A stretch of DNA of 64,000 nucleotides, taken from JAFDVL01 sp963794955 (GTDB lineage: Bacteria; Acidobacteriota; Blastocatellia; RBC074). The position numbers were made by a program, and so were the translations under genes. Positions 44,010-51,044 of this stretch are shown here, in pieces. Positions within the stretch are counted from its first letter, which is position 1. Each line of letters opens with the position of its first letter. Where the stretch lies: the NCBI GenBank assembly GCA_963794955.1, contig CAWCGF010000023.1, positions 205,878 to 269,877 of the forward strand, read 5' to 3'. The notes under the pieces are model-generated. The model worked only from the letters and a program-made list of their open reading frames with translations, did not search any database and was not told where the DNA came from.

Positions 44010-45734
44010 TTAGAAGGGTCGCGCAGCGGCTCTGCCGATTTTGACAAAGAAGCCTCCCAGCTTTTTCGCCTTGCCTTTTTCAGACGGAGCGAAATAGGCG
44101 ACATCGGGTTTGCCCAAATCTTCATCCCCACGTTTCTCGCGGAGGTAGCGTTGGAAGAGGAATTTGACGGTATTGGGATTGGGCGCAGCGGCAATGAAGG
44201 CATCGCGTAAATCACCGGGCGTCGCAAAGCGGAACTTGCGCGTCGTGAAATACAGTCGCAAGGCACCGAAGAATTGTTCGTCGCCTAACTCTCGCCGTAA
44301 GGCCTGAAGGAGCATCGCGCCTTTGGATTGCACAATGGCGGAAAACTGTAACGAGCTATGAAAATCTTTCGTTGGTTTGGCGACCTCCGCATCAATGCCA
44401 CCCAACGAACGATACACCTGATAAGGTGCGCGAAGGTTTTGGCTCACAGCTTTTTCGCCTGCTTCTTTTCCATACGCCACTTCGTAATAATAAGTCGCAG
44501 CATAGTGCGCCAACGCTTCGTCCAGATAGGGAAATCGCTGAGAATCGCTGCCTACCACAGTGCCCCACCACTGAAAAGCCACGCATCGCGCTAAGGTAAA
44601 CTCCAGCGCATTTTTCACGACATCTGCTTGTTCGCGCACAAGTCCGGGTAAACGGGCGGCTTCGGGCGCAGTAAAATCAATGCAATACGCTTGAGCAATC
44701 GCCACTAGACCGGGAAACTCAATGCCACCAAACCCAGCCGGTAAGGGCAATTCAATAACATTTAGCTCTGGGTACGGATACGCGCCAAAGGCCTGGTTAT
44801 AAGCGACCAAAGCCTGCGCGGTGATGTCCGCCATGCGCTGTCCGATTTTCTCATCGCCAGAGACGTGATAGGTCTTGACGCTTGTCGCACCCACAGTTTT
44901 TTCGACAACCTTAAAATGATCGCCCAGGGCTAAAGCAAAGCCGCGCAACTTCTGGCCGTGAAAGAGATGCGTGGCAAGTTGCTCCGTCGGTAAGCGACGT
45001 TTCTCGCCGCGCGAACTGGAAGCGATAACCATCACCTGGCTTTCGACATTCACTTTGACCTCGTAATCAGCGACTTCGCTAATCACCAATCCGCTTACAC
45101 CAATGGCTAGCCCCTGATCCGTATTCATCATTTCGGGCGCGGCCAGAATCGGATAAAAATAGCCGAGCAACATCGTCTGGTCGCAGGCGAAAAAAATATC
45201 GCGCGAGTCGCGCGCTTGTTTTTCATCACTGATGGCGTCTGAGGCTTCTTCGAGAAAATGGGCAAGTAGTGTCGTTTCTTCCCGCTGGATGCGAGGCACG
45301 TGGGCAGCAAATTCGATTTTCAGTTCCAATGTCTGGCGCGGCTGGAGCTTAAAGGGCAGCTTAACGTGCAAAATTGAGTTGCGCGCACGCAGCGCAAACC
45401 GCACGCCCTGCCCCTTGGCCAAGCGCCGCGCATCGTCCGCCGCCAAGCTCACGCCCTGCACCGTCAGCCAGGGGAATTCGTTTTCTTCCTGTCCGATGTT
45501 GGGATAGAGATGAAAATTGATTTGGTCTAAATCACGACGAGTGGAATTTGTGAACCGGACGATTTCATATCCGACAAAGCTTTGTTCTTGAAAATTGACA
45601 TCCAGTTCAATGTGATAGCTCTGATGGGAAAACGAGGGATAAATAGTCCGTGCTTCTTCTGTCTGTGCCAGGCTGGCAATTGAGCAGAGAAGGAAAACAC
45701 AAATACCGATTTTGTAACTACCTGGAGAAATCAC
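44010..45734 (-). CDS. M1 family aminopeptidase-like protein lacking the zinc site
   Basis: 574 residues with a signal peptide (about 1-24). The M1 layout is visible: beta-sandwich N-domain (SYHIELDVNFQEQSFVGYE), a GAMEN-like segment reading GGIEFPGLVAI, and the QWWG helix. Where HExxH should lie the sequence is ARCVAFQWWG, so both His and the catalytic Glu are replaced; the downstream third ligand helix keeps Glu (YLDEALAHY). It is therefore probably a non-catalytic M1-like protein acting outside the cytoplasm, for example in binding or scaffolding. No frame break explains the change. Standing alone, convergent with the HIT gene. Confidence 0.8.
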   Translation of the reverse strand: MISPGSYKIGICVFLLCSIASLAQTEEARTIYPSFSHQSYHIELDVNFQEQSFVGYEIVRFTNSTRRDLDQINFHLYPNIGQEENEFPWLTVQGVSLAADDARRLAKGQGVRFALRARNSILHVKLPFKLQPRQTLELKIEFAAHVPRIQREETTLLAHFLEEASDAISDEKQARDSRDIFFACDQTMLLGYFYPILAAPEMMNTDQGLAIGVSGLVISEVADYEVKVNVESQVMVIASSSRGEKRRLPTEQLATHLFHGQKLRGFALALGDHFKVVEKTVGATSVKTYHVSGDEKIGQRMADITAQALVAYNQAFGAYPYPELNVIELPLPAGFGGIEFPGLVAIAQAYCIDFTAPEAARLPGLVREQADVVKNALEFTLARCVAFQWWGTVVGSDSQRFPYLDEALAHYAATYYYEVAYGKEAGEKAVSQNLRAPYQVYRSLGGIDAEVAKPTKDFHSSLQFSAIVQSKGAMLLQALRRELGDEQFFGALRLYFTTRKFRFATPGDLRDAFIAAAPNPNTVKFLFQRYLREKRGDEDLGKPDVAYFAPSEKGKAKKLGGFFVKIGRAAARPF

Positions 45735-45781
45735 GCGTTCATTCTACCGCATGACATTTAGCCAAGTCATATCCCCACAAA

Positions 45782-45821
45782 ATAAAAACAGCGTCGAGTC
45801 TGGGGAAAGAACTCGACGCTG
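45782..45821 (-). terminator. Intrinsic terminator after the MFS gene
   Basis: An 11-bp perfect stem (CAGCGTCGAGT / ACTCGACGCTG at 45789-45799 and 45811-45821) with an 11-base loop, followed on the minus strand by TTTTTATTTT. It is about 20 bp past the MFS stop. Confidence 0.85.
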
Positions 45822-45842
45822 CAAAATCTGGCTCATGAAATG

Positions 45843-47021
45843 TTAGGACTGGCTGAGCTTGACGGCTTTGTAGCCACCGCTCAAATAATCCTTGATCCAC
45901 CACGCGGCAAAAACGAGGAACGGGAAAATTGCTAATTTCACCACGAACAAGAACGTTTCCTTCGCGCCCCATTGATCGAAGACTGCCCCCATCTTGAAAA
46001 TAATCAAGCCGAGCATCGCTTGCCCAGCGCACCCCATCAGCCCCATCGTCAAAGCGCCGCCTTGCGGGAAGCGTTCAGATGTGATGCCCAACATCGTCGG
46101 CCACATAAAGCAGACACCGACGTAAAAGACCGTCGCCGCCACATACGCCATGCCTGCGGTCGTCACATTCGCCAGGAGAAAAAGGCCGACAGCGGCAATC
46201 GCCACCGAAGCCCACATCATGCCAATCGGCGAAATCTTGTGGGCAATCGGGCCAGCGAAATAGCGCAAGACAAACATAATCGCACTGCCGTAAACCAGAA
46301 TCAGTGTGCCGCGCATCCCTGCCGTTTGGGCCAGCACGGAGTTGACCCATTGGCCGGGTGCCAGCTCCAACGAAGCCGTAATCATCATACAAAGCAGCAA
46401 CAACAAGAAGCCTGGATGAAACGCCGTTTTCACCATCTCGGCATTGGAAACGCCCGACGCCAGTCTTTCTGTCATCGGGAATTTTTGGCCAAAGATCAGG
46501 ATGCCGTAAATCACAGTAGGAATTAGGACAATGCCCATTTGCACTTTCCAGTGTAGGCCCAACTGGCTCATTCCAACCGACAGCAAACCGCCCAAGATTA
46601 AGCCTCCCGGCCACCAGGCGTGCAACACATTCAACTTGTGAGTTTTCTCTTCAGGATAAGTTGTCGCAGCCAGCGGATTAATTACGGCTTCTACCAAACC
46701 ATTACCTAATCCGGCGAGAAACATCGAGAACCACAGGACGAAATAGCTTGGCGCGAAAATGAAGCCGACGATGCCGACAATATGCAGGCCGCAAGCCAAG
46801 TACAGCAGATTGCGCATGCCAAGCGCATCAAGAATTGGGGAGGCAATCGCGATGGAAATCGCAAACCCGATAAAAGCAATAGCGGAAACCCAACCGTATT
46901 GCTCGTGGTTAAGTTGATAGGCACTTTCCACTTGGGAAGCAATGTCGCCACGAATGACGAAAATAAACGCGGTGACAACAAGCGAGAGACAACTGGCAAC
47001 AAAAAGCCGTTGCTTATTCAT
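45843..47021 (-). CDS. MFS transporter
   Basis: 392 residues, 12 membrane segments in two halves. The first loop reads GFAISIAIASPILDALGMRN and the later LAGLGNGLVEAVINPLAATTYP resembles the FGHP/sugar-porter-like MFS branch. Substrate unknown. The gene has a terminator immediately after it and begins about 170 bp from the selenoprotein gene stop on the same strand, so it may share their transcript or have its own promoter. Confidence 0.9.
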   Translation of the reverse strand: MNKQRLFVASCLSLVVTAFIFVIRGDIASQVESAYQLNHEQYGWVSAIAFIGFAISIAIASPILDALGMRNLLYLACGLHIVGIVGFIFAPSYFVLWFSMFLAGLGNGLVEAVINPLAATTYPEEKTHKLNVLHAWWPGGLILGGLLSVGMSQLGLHWKVQMGIVLIPTVIYGILIFGQKFPMTERLASGVSNAEMVKTAFHPGFLLLLLCMMITASLELAPGQWVNSVLAQTAGMRGTLILVYGSAIMFVLRYFAGPIAHKISPIGMMWASVAIAAVGLFLLANVTTAGMAYVAATVFYVGVCFMWPTMLGITSERFPQGGALTMGLMGCAGQAMLGLIIFKMGAVFDQWGAKETFLFVVKLAIFPFLVFAAWWIKDYLSGGYKAVKLSQS

Positions 47022-47189
47022 GTGTAGTTTTCCTCCAGGTACTTAGGGTTAAGTTTTAATGTCGAGTTGGCGGTGTGCCCGCCAGTGGAACTGTTAATGC
47101 GAACAAAGGGGATTATGCCGCAAGCTGTGAGAATGCGCTAGAGCAGGCAGGCGAAACTCAAATTTCAAATTCGAGTTTCGCAGCAAAAA

Positions 47190-47894
47190 TTACACGTGAT
47201 ACGCAGGATATTCTCGGTCAATCACTTCGCCAGGACGCGCGGGTGCTGACAACATCAATAAAGCGTCTCGCAAGACGCTCTTTTGTAGCTCTTTCATGCC
47301 CGGCTTGCCAAGCGAGTTGCCGATTTTGAAATCTTTCGGATACATCGCACGGGGCGGACGCATCAGTCTGGAAGCTTCCGGGCCGACAGTTATTAAAACC
47401 GTGGGGATGCCGAGCAATTCGATTTCCCGTTGTACCGCGACGACCGTGCGGTGACAGACATTCGGTCAGCCTCCAGTGAGGACAACGGCATCGGCGCGCG
47501 ACCGCTTACTAATTTCTTCGGCAATCGCTGGCGCGGTTTCGTCATACATTTGTTTGAGTTGCATGGTGTAGCCCATGTAGCCGATGTGCTCTCTGGCAAT
47601 GTCGCCGATGAAGCCTTCCGCTTTGAGTTCGCGCAAGAGGTCGAGCGGAAAAACTACGTTGATATCTTGATCGGCATCAGTATGGTCGTAGTGATGATGG
47701 GTTACCATTAAATCGGATGATGCGGCGTCGCCGGTGATAATGCGAAACGTGAGATCGCCCAATTCGTCCGCAATATTGAAAGGCGACTGGTCTTTGCGAT
47801 GCACGCCACCTGCCGTCACGATGGCAATTGTAGCTTTGGATAATTCGCGGTCGAATGGCGTGAAGGGCACGCACTTACGCGACATAACAGTCAT
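47190..47894 (-). CDS. Selenoprotein B-like protein (glycine/betaine/sarcosine/D-proline reductase family) with in-frame UGA
   Basis: 234 residues read through a UGA at codon 143 (47466-47468). Before it, HHHYDHTDADQDINVVFPLD and REHIGYMGYTMQLKQ match the GrdB/PrdB family; after it, PNVCHRTVVAVQREIELLG and TVLITVGPEASRL continue the same fold in the same frame. The family's redox Cys (CPxCHQT-type) falls exactly at the UGA, giving VVLTGG-U-PNVCHR. A hairpin with a GGUC apical loop starts 13 bases after the UGA. In anaerobic clostridia, members of this family reduce glycine or betaine; in aerobic soil bacteria the function is not known. AGGAAG precedes the ATG. The upstream gene is another selenoprotein. 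Confidence 0.85.
47434..47468 (-). promoter_or_regulatory. Bacterial SECIS-like hairpin for the selenoprotein B-like gene
   Basis: Downstream of the UGA on the minus strand: ACCGC AC [GGUC] GU C GCGGU (47434-47452), five plus two base pairs with one bulged C. The loop begins about 20 bases after the UGA and holds GG at its start, in line with bacterial SECIS rules, and recalls the GGUC loop of the E. coli fdhF element. Small; supported mainly by position and by the protein context. Confidence 0.6.
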
Positions 47895-47910
47895 AGGTTC
47901 TTTCTTCCTA

Positions 47911-47990
47911 AGCGATTAGCGCTTAGCCATTAGCTGTTAGCCAGAAAGAAGATTTGGCTAATGGCTAACAGCTAAGAGCTAACGGCAGTT
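47911..47990. repeat. AGCTAA/TTAGC-rich inverted repeat between the two selenoprotein genes
   Basis: Short words TTAGCCATTAGCTGTTAGCC (about 47923-47942) and TGGCTAATGGCTAACAGCTAA-type words (about 47954-47975) alternate and can pair into a long imperfect hairpin. It occupies nearly all the 97-bp gap between the two genes, so it may cap the first transcript or be a mobile palindromic element. Confidence 0.6.
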
Positions 47991-47991
47991 C

Positions 47992-48450
47992 TTACAGTTT
48001 CCGCAGCACGTCGAAGATTTCTTCGTTGTCCGGCTGCTTGGAAATATCATGAATATCTTTGTAGGCAACTTTCCCCTCTTTATCAATCACAAAAAGCGCT
48101 CGTTCCGTGATGCCGTCAGCGTCACGATAGGCACCGTAGGCTTTGGCAACGTCACCTTTCGGATTGAAATCTGCGAGGAGATCGTAGGAAATACCGCCGA
48201 GGGTCTTAGCCCAAGCGACGTGGGAAGGGATCGAATCAACTGAGATACCCAAAACTTGGGTATTTGCCTCCGCGAAGCGTGAGAGATCAGCTTCGTAGGA
48301 AGGCATTTGCACAGTTCAGACAGGCGTCCAATCCAGCGGATAGAATGCGATAAAGACGTTCTTGCCCCTGAGATCGGAGAGCTTTACCATATTACCATTA
48401 TGGCTTTTCAGCTCGAAATCAGGCGCGTTATCGCCAACATTCAGGCTCAT
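47992..48450 (-). CDS. Selenocysteine-containing peroxiredoxin (AhpC/TSA family)
   Basis: 152 residues read through a UGA at codon 45 (48316-48318). Start: GGAGG lies 6 bp before this ATG; an upstream Met at 48501 has no such site. The peroxidatic motif reads FYPLDWTPV-U-TVQM, with UGA exactly where Cys sits in all peroxiredoxins. The frame continues normally afterwards (VLGISVDSIPSHVAWA, LFVIDKEGKVAY). No other Cys occurs, so it is a one-Sec enzyme needing an external reductant. It reduces peroxides in the cytoplasm. A SECIS-like hairpin follows the UGA. Clostridial prxU is likewise linked to glycine-reductase genes. Confidence 0.9.
48265..48318 (-). promoter_or_regulatory. UGA and bacterial SECIS-like hairpin in the peroxiredoxin gene
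   Basis: After the UGA (48316-48318) come 10 bases, then a 7-bp stem UGCCUUC/GGAGGCA (48299-48305 with 48265-48271), an internal loop, a 6-bp stem CGAAGC/GCUUCG (48290-48295 with 48273-48278) and an 11-base apical loop starting UG. The loop begins 26 bases after UGA and has G at its second position; both fit bacterial SECIS rules. Confidence 0.75.
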
Positions 48451-48635
48451 TTTAATCCTCCAAGAATAATGACAGTTAACCATTGACTTGAACTGACTCA
48501 CAGCGTCACAGTCGAATAGTAAATTGTCAATGTTAATTTATTAGCAACAGAGAATTGCTGCGCGAGGATTATAAGCAGGGTGCGCCAACAAAACAAATCA
48601 TGGTGAGAAATCCAGCGGGATAGGTAGGAGCAATT

Positions 48636-48995
48636 TTAGGCCAACATCCCATAAGCTAAGAGAAACAGCACGCCAACCCAACTCATGGCAAACCCAAAGG
48701 AGACAAGCCCGGCCAGTCGAAACCCGGGATGAGAATTTTGCGGCGCTTCGACCCATTTTTGAATTGAATAGCGTATCTGCATCAAGCTGCTATACACCCA
48801 CCATATCCAACCACCTATATTCGCAGCCGACAACACCCCAGCCAAAAACTTTTGGTCATCGGCATTACTATAAACAACTAAAAATCCCATTGCGGCAGCA
48901 GAGACACAATTCCAGAGCGGGATGAAACACAGCAAGGCCGCGATGCGCCGGGCATTTGGTTCTATTGTATTGCGTTCCGAGTCACCAGACTTCAT
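48636..48995 (-). CDS. Small polytopic membrane protein, hypothetical
   Basis: 119 residues with three or four hydrophobic segments (about 18-40, 50-72 and 93-117). A polar, charged N-terminus (MKSGDSERNTIEPN) precedes the first. No family recognised. It lies upstream of the selenoprotein genes on the same strand but with a gap of about 185 bp, so it is not necessarily co-transcribed. Confidence 0.65.
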   Translation of the reverse strand: MKSGDSERNTIEPNARRIAALLCFIPLWNCVSAAAMGFLVVYSNADDQKFLAGVLSAANIGGWIWWVYSSLMQIRYSIQKWVEAPQNSHPGFRLAGLVSFGFAMSWVGVLFLLAYGMLA

Positions 48996-49336
48996 TGGAG
49001 TTTACTCCCGAAACCGTAGGGCAAACTGTTGCTGAATTCGCATCTGAGTAGCGTGCGATGGGGATCGTCGAAGGCAAGTATCGCGCAAGAATTTTGCCGC
49101 GTCCAGCAATTTAATTCCACAGAACAGCTTATTTTGCAGGGATCGGTGAAAAAGTTCTAAACTTCCGGGAACAATCAGCAAAAAACAGCGTGTAGTGTGC
49201 GGAAAGATCGTTTATACTGCGGTTATCGCCCCCCAATTTCATCAATTCTGCGAGCCGCCCCCATCGCCACCAGGTCAGTCACTGGCAAGTTTTACCAACC
49301 GTGGCTACCCTTAATCGGCAAATTATAAGGGACTCA
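48996..49336. other. Divergent intergenic region before the ECF sigma gene
   Basis: About 340 bp. TATACT at 49213-49218 could be a -10 element for the sigma gene, but no good -35 lies 17 bp upstream. CCGGGAACAATC near 49165 recalls an ECF -35 (GGAAC), a hint of autoregulation only. No gene seen. Confidence 0.3.
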
Positions 49337-50119
49337 ATGAACGATCTTTCCGCTTTGAACGCAAACGCCCAAAGCGATTTGCGGCGCAATGACGCTAACG
49401 CTCTGCACCCTGACACAATGACCACACTCGCACTCGGCAGTGATTTCGATCACGCCAGCCACAATCAGGCGCTTGACACCACGCTCACGGCCACTCTGTC
49501 TGGCCGTGAAGGTGAACCGCTGTTCTATGACAGTTCCATTCCAGTGGCACGCATGGATGACCACATGCTGATTGCGGGAACACGCGAAGGCGATGAACTG
49601 GCCTTTCAAGAACTGGTCACGCGGTATCGTAATCCGATCACGAATTTTGTTTACCGGATGCTCAACGATTACGACCGCGCCGTGGATTTGGCGCAGGAAA
49701 CATTTGTGCGGGTTTACATGAACGCAGATCGCTATCAGGCAAATTACAGTTTTTCGACCTATATTTACCGCATCGCCTCGAATCTGGCGATCAGTGAATT
49801 GCGGCAACGCAAACGCCGCCGCCTGATTCCGATTCCGTCCTTCTTCAATAAAGAAGGGGACGAGGTTGAGATGGAACTGCCGGATGAACGAACCATTCAT
49901 CCCGACGATACGATGATTCACGAGGAGCGGCGGCTGGCAATTGCTAAAGCGATTGCGACCTTGCCGGAAAAGTATCGGACAGCAGTAGTGCTACGCGATG
50001 TGGAAGGCCGCAGTTATGAGGAAATCAGCGAAGTGCTGGGATTATCCGATGGAACGGTGAAATCGCGGATCAATCGGGCGCGCAATTTGCTCAAAGAAAA
50101 ACTGCGGGAATACTTGTAA
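49337..50119 (+). CDS. ECF-type RNA polymerase sigma factor
   Basis: About 260 residues. AAGGGA 4 bp before the Met at 49337 favours it over an upstream Met at 49301. The first ~80 residues are a low-complexity extension not usual in ECF factors. Region 2 reads LVTRYRNPITNFVYRMLNDYDRAVDLAQETFVRVY (abridged) with helix 2.4 STYIYRIASNLAISELRQR; region 4 has RTAVVLRDVEGRSYEEISEV and DGTVKSRINRARNLL. It directs polymerase to stress or envelope promoters. The next two genes encode a membrane protein with soluble N-terminus and a PDZ protein, so it is probably controlled at the membrane. Confidence 0.92.
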   Translation: MNDLSALNANAQSDLRRNDANALHPDTMTTLALGSDFDHASHNQALDTTLTATLSGREGEPLFYDSSIPVARMDDHMLIAGTREGDELAFQELVTRYRNPITNFVYRMLNDYDRAVDLAQETFVRVYMNADRYQANYSFSTYIYRIASNLAISELRQRKRRRLIPIPSFFNKEGDEVEMELPDERTIHPDDTMIHEERRLAIAKAIATLPEKYRTAVVLRDVEGRSYEEISEVLGLSDGTVKSRINRARNLLKEKLREYL

Positions 50120-50182
50120 AGATTTGAGTATAAAGCGTTGAAATAATTAGATTCTCCAACTGATTTGTAGGAGCTTGAATTT

Positions 50183-50992
50183 ATGATCGGTCACAACCCT
50201 AAGGCCTCACAAAACCAATCCGACGAGATGCAGGATGTTGTCGCGCTGCTACGGAGCCTGCCACAGGTTTCCGCCCCCACGGATTTCAATGCCCGCTTGC
50301 AAGCGCGTCTCGCCACGGCCAAAGTCGAAGCCAATGAATTCGCAGACATTACTACGCTTATCAAGGAATTGCCCCGGGTAGCGGCTCCGGCGGATTTCAA
50401 TTTCAAAGTGCGCGCACGCATTGCCCAAGCCAAAGCGGAACAGGAAAAAGCGGCGGCGGGTTGGTTGGCAGAATTATTTGGTCGCTCCTTCTCTTGGGCA
50501 CAAGCGGGCGCGGCTATGGCGGTCGTAGCGGTTATCATTTCAGTCGTGGCCTTTGGGGTCTTACGGTCTGGCCCCCCTGTAAAGCCGACGGACATGCTCA
50601 TTGCAGCTACCGACCAAGTCCCATCATCAACCAGGATTCCTGAGGAACAAGCAACGCAATCACTACCGCCTGTACACAATGAGGAAGAAGCTGCGGCGGC
50701 GAAAATTATGGCGGTTAGCAACTTGCCTGAGCCTCCCAGAATTAAAACAACTCGCCCGGTTCACGTGCCGGTTCCCCTAAATGGAAGTAGTGACCAGATC
50801 ATCCCGGTTAAGGAATCGGAAAATCCGCCGACCATCGCCACCAGAACCGTCATCATTAAGCATCGCAGCGGCGAAGCGCGGGTCGTCAATCTTTCGGAAT
50901 ATAATCTGGGGCTACAAACCGCCAGCCTTCGTACCTCTCCGCCCAACGTGACGCCCAGCAAAGAAGCAGCTTTTGCGGCGAATATTTACTAA
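50183..50992 (+). CDS. Single-span membrane protein, probable anti-sigma factor
   Basis: 269 residues. The cytoplasmic N-terminus contains a duplicated unit: LLRSLPQVSAPTDFNARLQA (about 21-40) and LIKELPRVAAPADFNFKVRA (about 58-77), each followed by RIAQAK-like helices. A membrane helix lies at about 108-130, and the rest is a Pro-rich extracytoplasmic domain. Position directly after the ECF sigma gene, topology and size support an anti-sigma role; no zinc-binding HxxxCxxC motif is present. AGGAG precedes the ATG at 9 bp. Confidence 0.7.
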   Translation: MIGHNPKASQNQSDEMQDVVALLRSLPQVSAPTDFNARLQARLATAKVEANEFADITTLIKELPRVAAPADFNFKVRARIAQAKAEQEKAAAGWLAELFGRSFSWAQAGAAMAVVAVIISVVAFGVLRSGPPVKPTDMLIAATDQVPSSTRIPEEQATQSLPPVHNEEEAAAAKIMAVSNLPEPPRIKTTRPVHVPVPLNGSSDQIIPVKESENPPTIATRTVIIKHRSGEARVVNLSEYNLGLQTASLRTSPPNVTPSKEAAFAANIY

Positions 50993-51044
50993 GGCACTGG
51001 CCGTGAAGATGTCCAAGTGGAAACATAGTTGCTTTTCTTAAATC

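Noticed and set aside
47466..47468. Nonsense mutation splitting the GrdB/PrdB-like gene
   Set aside because: The UGA is at a conserved redox Cys position, is followed by a SECIS-like hairpin, and a second gene 0.4 kb away shows the same pattern.
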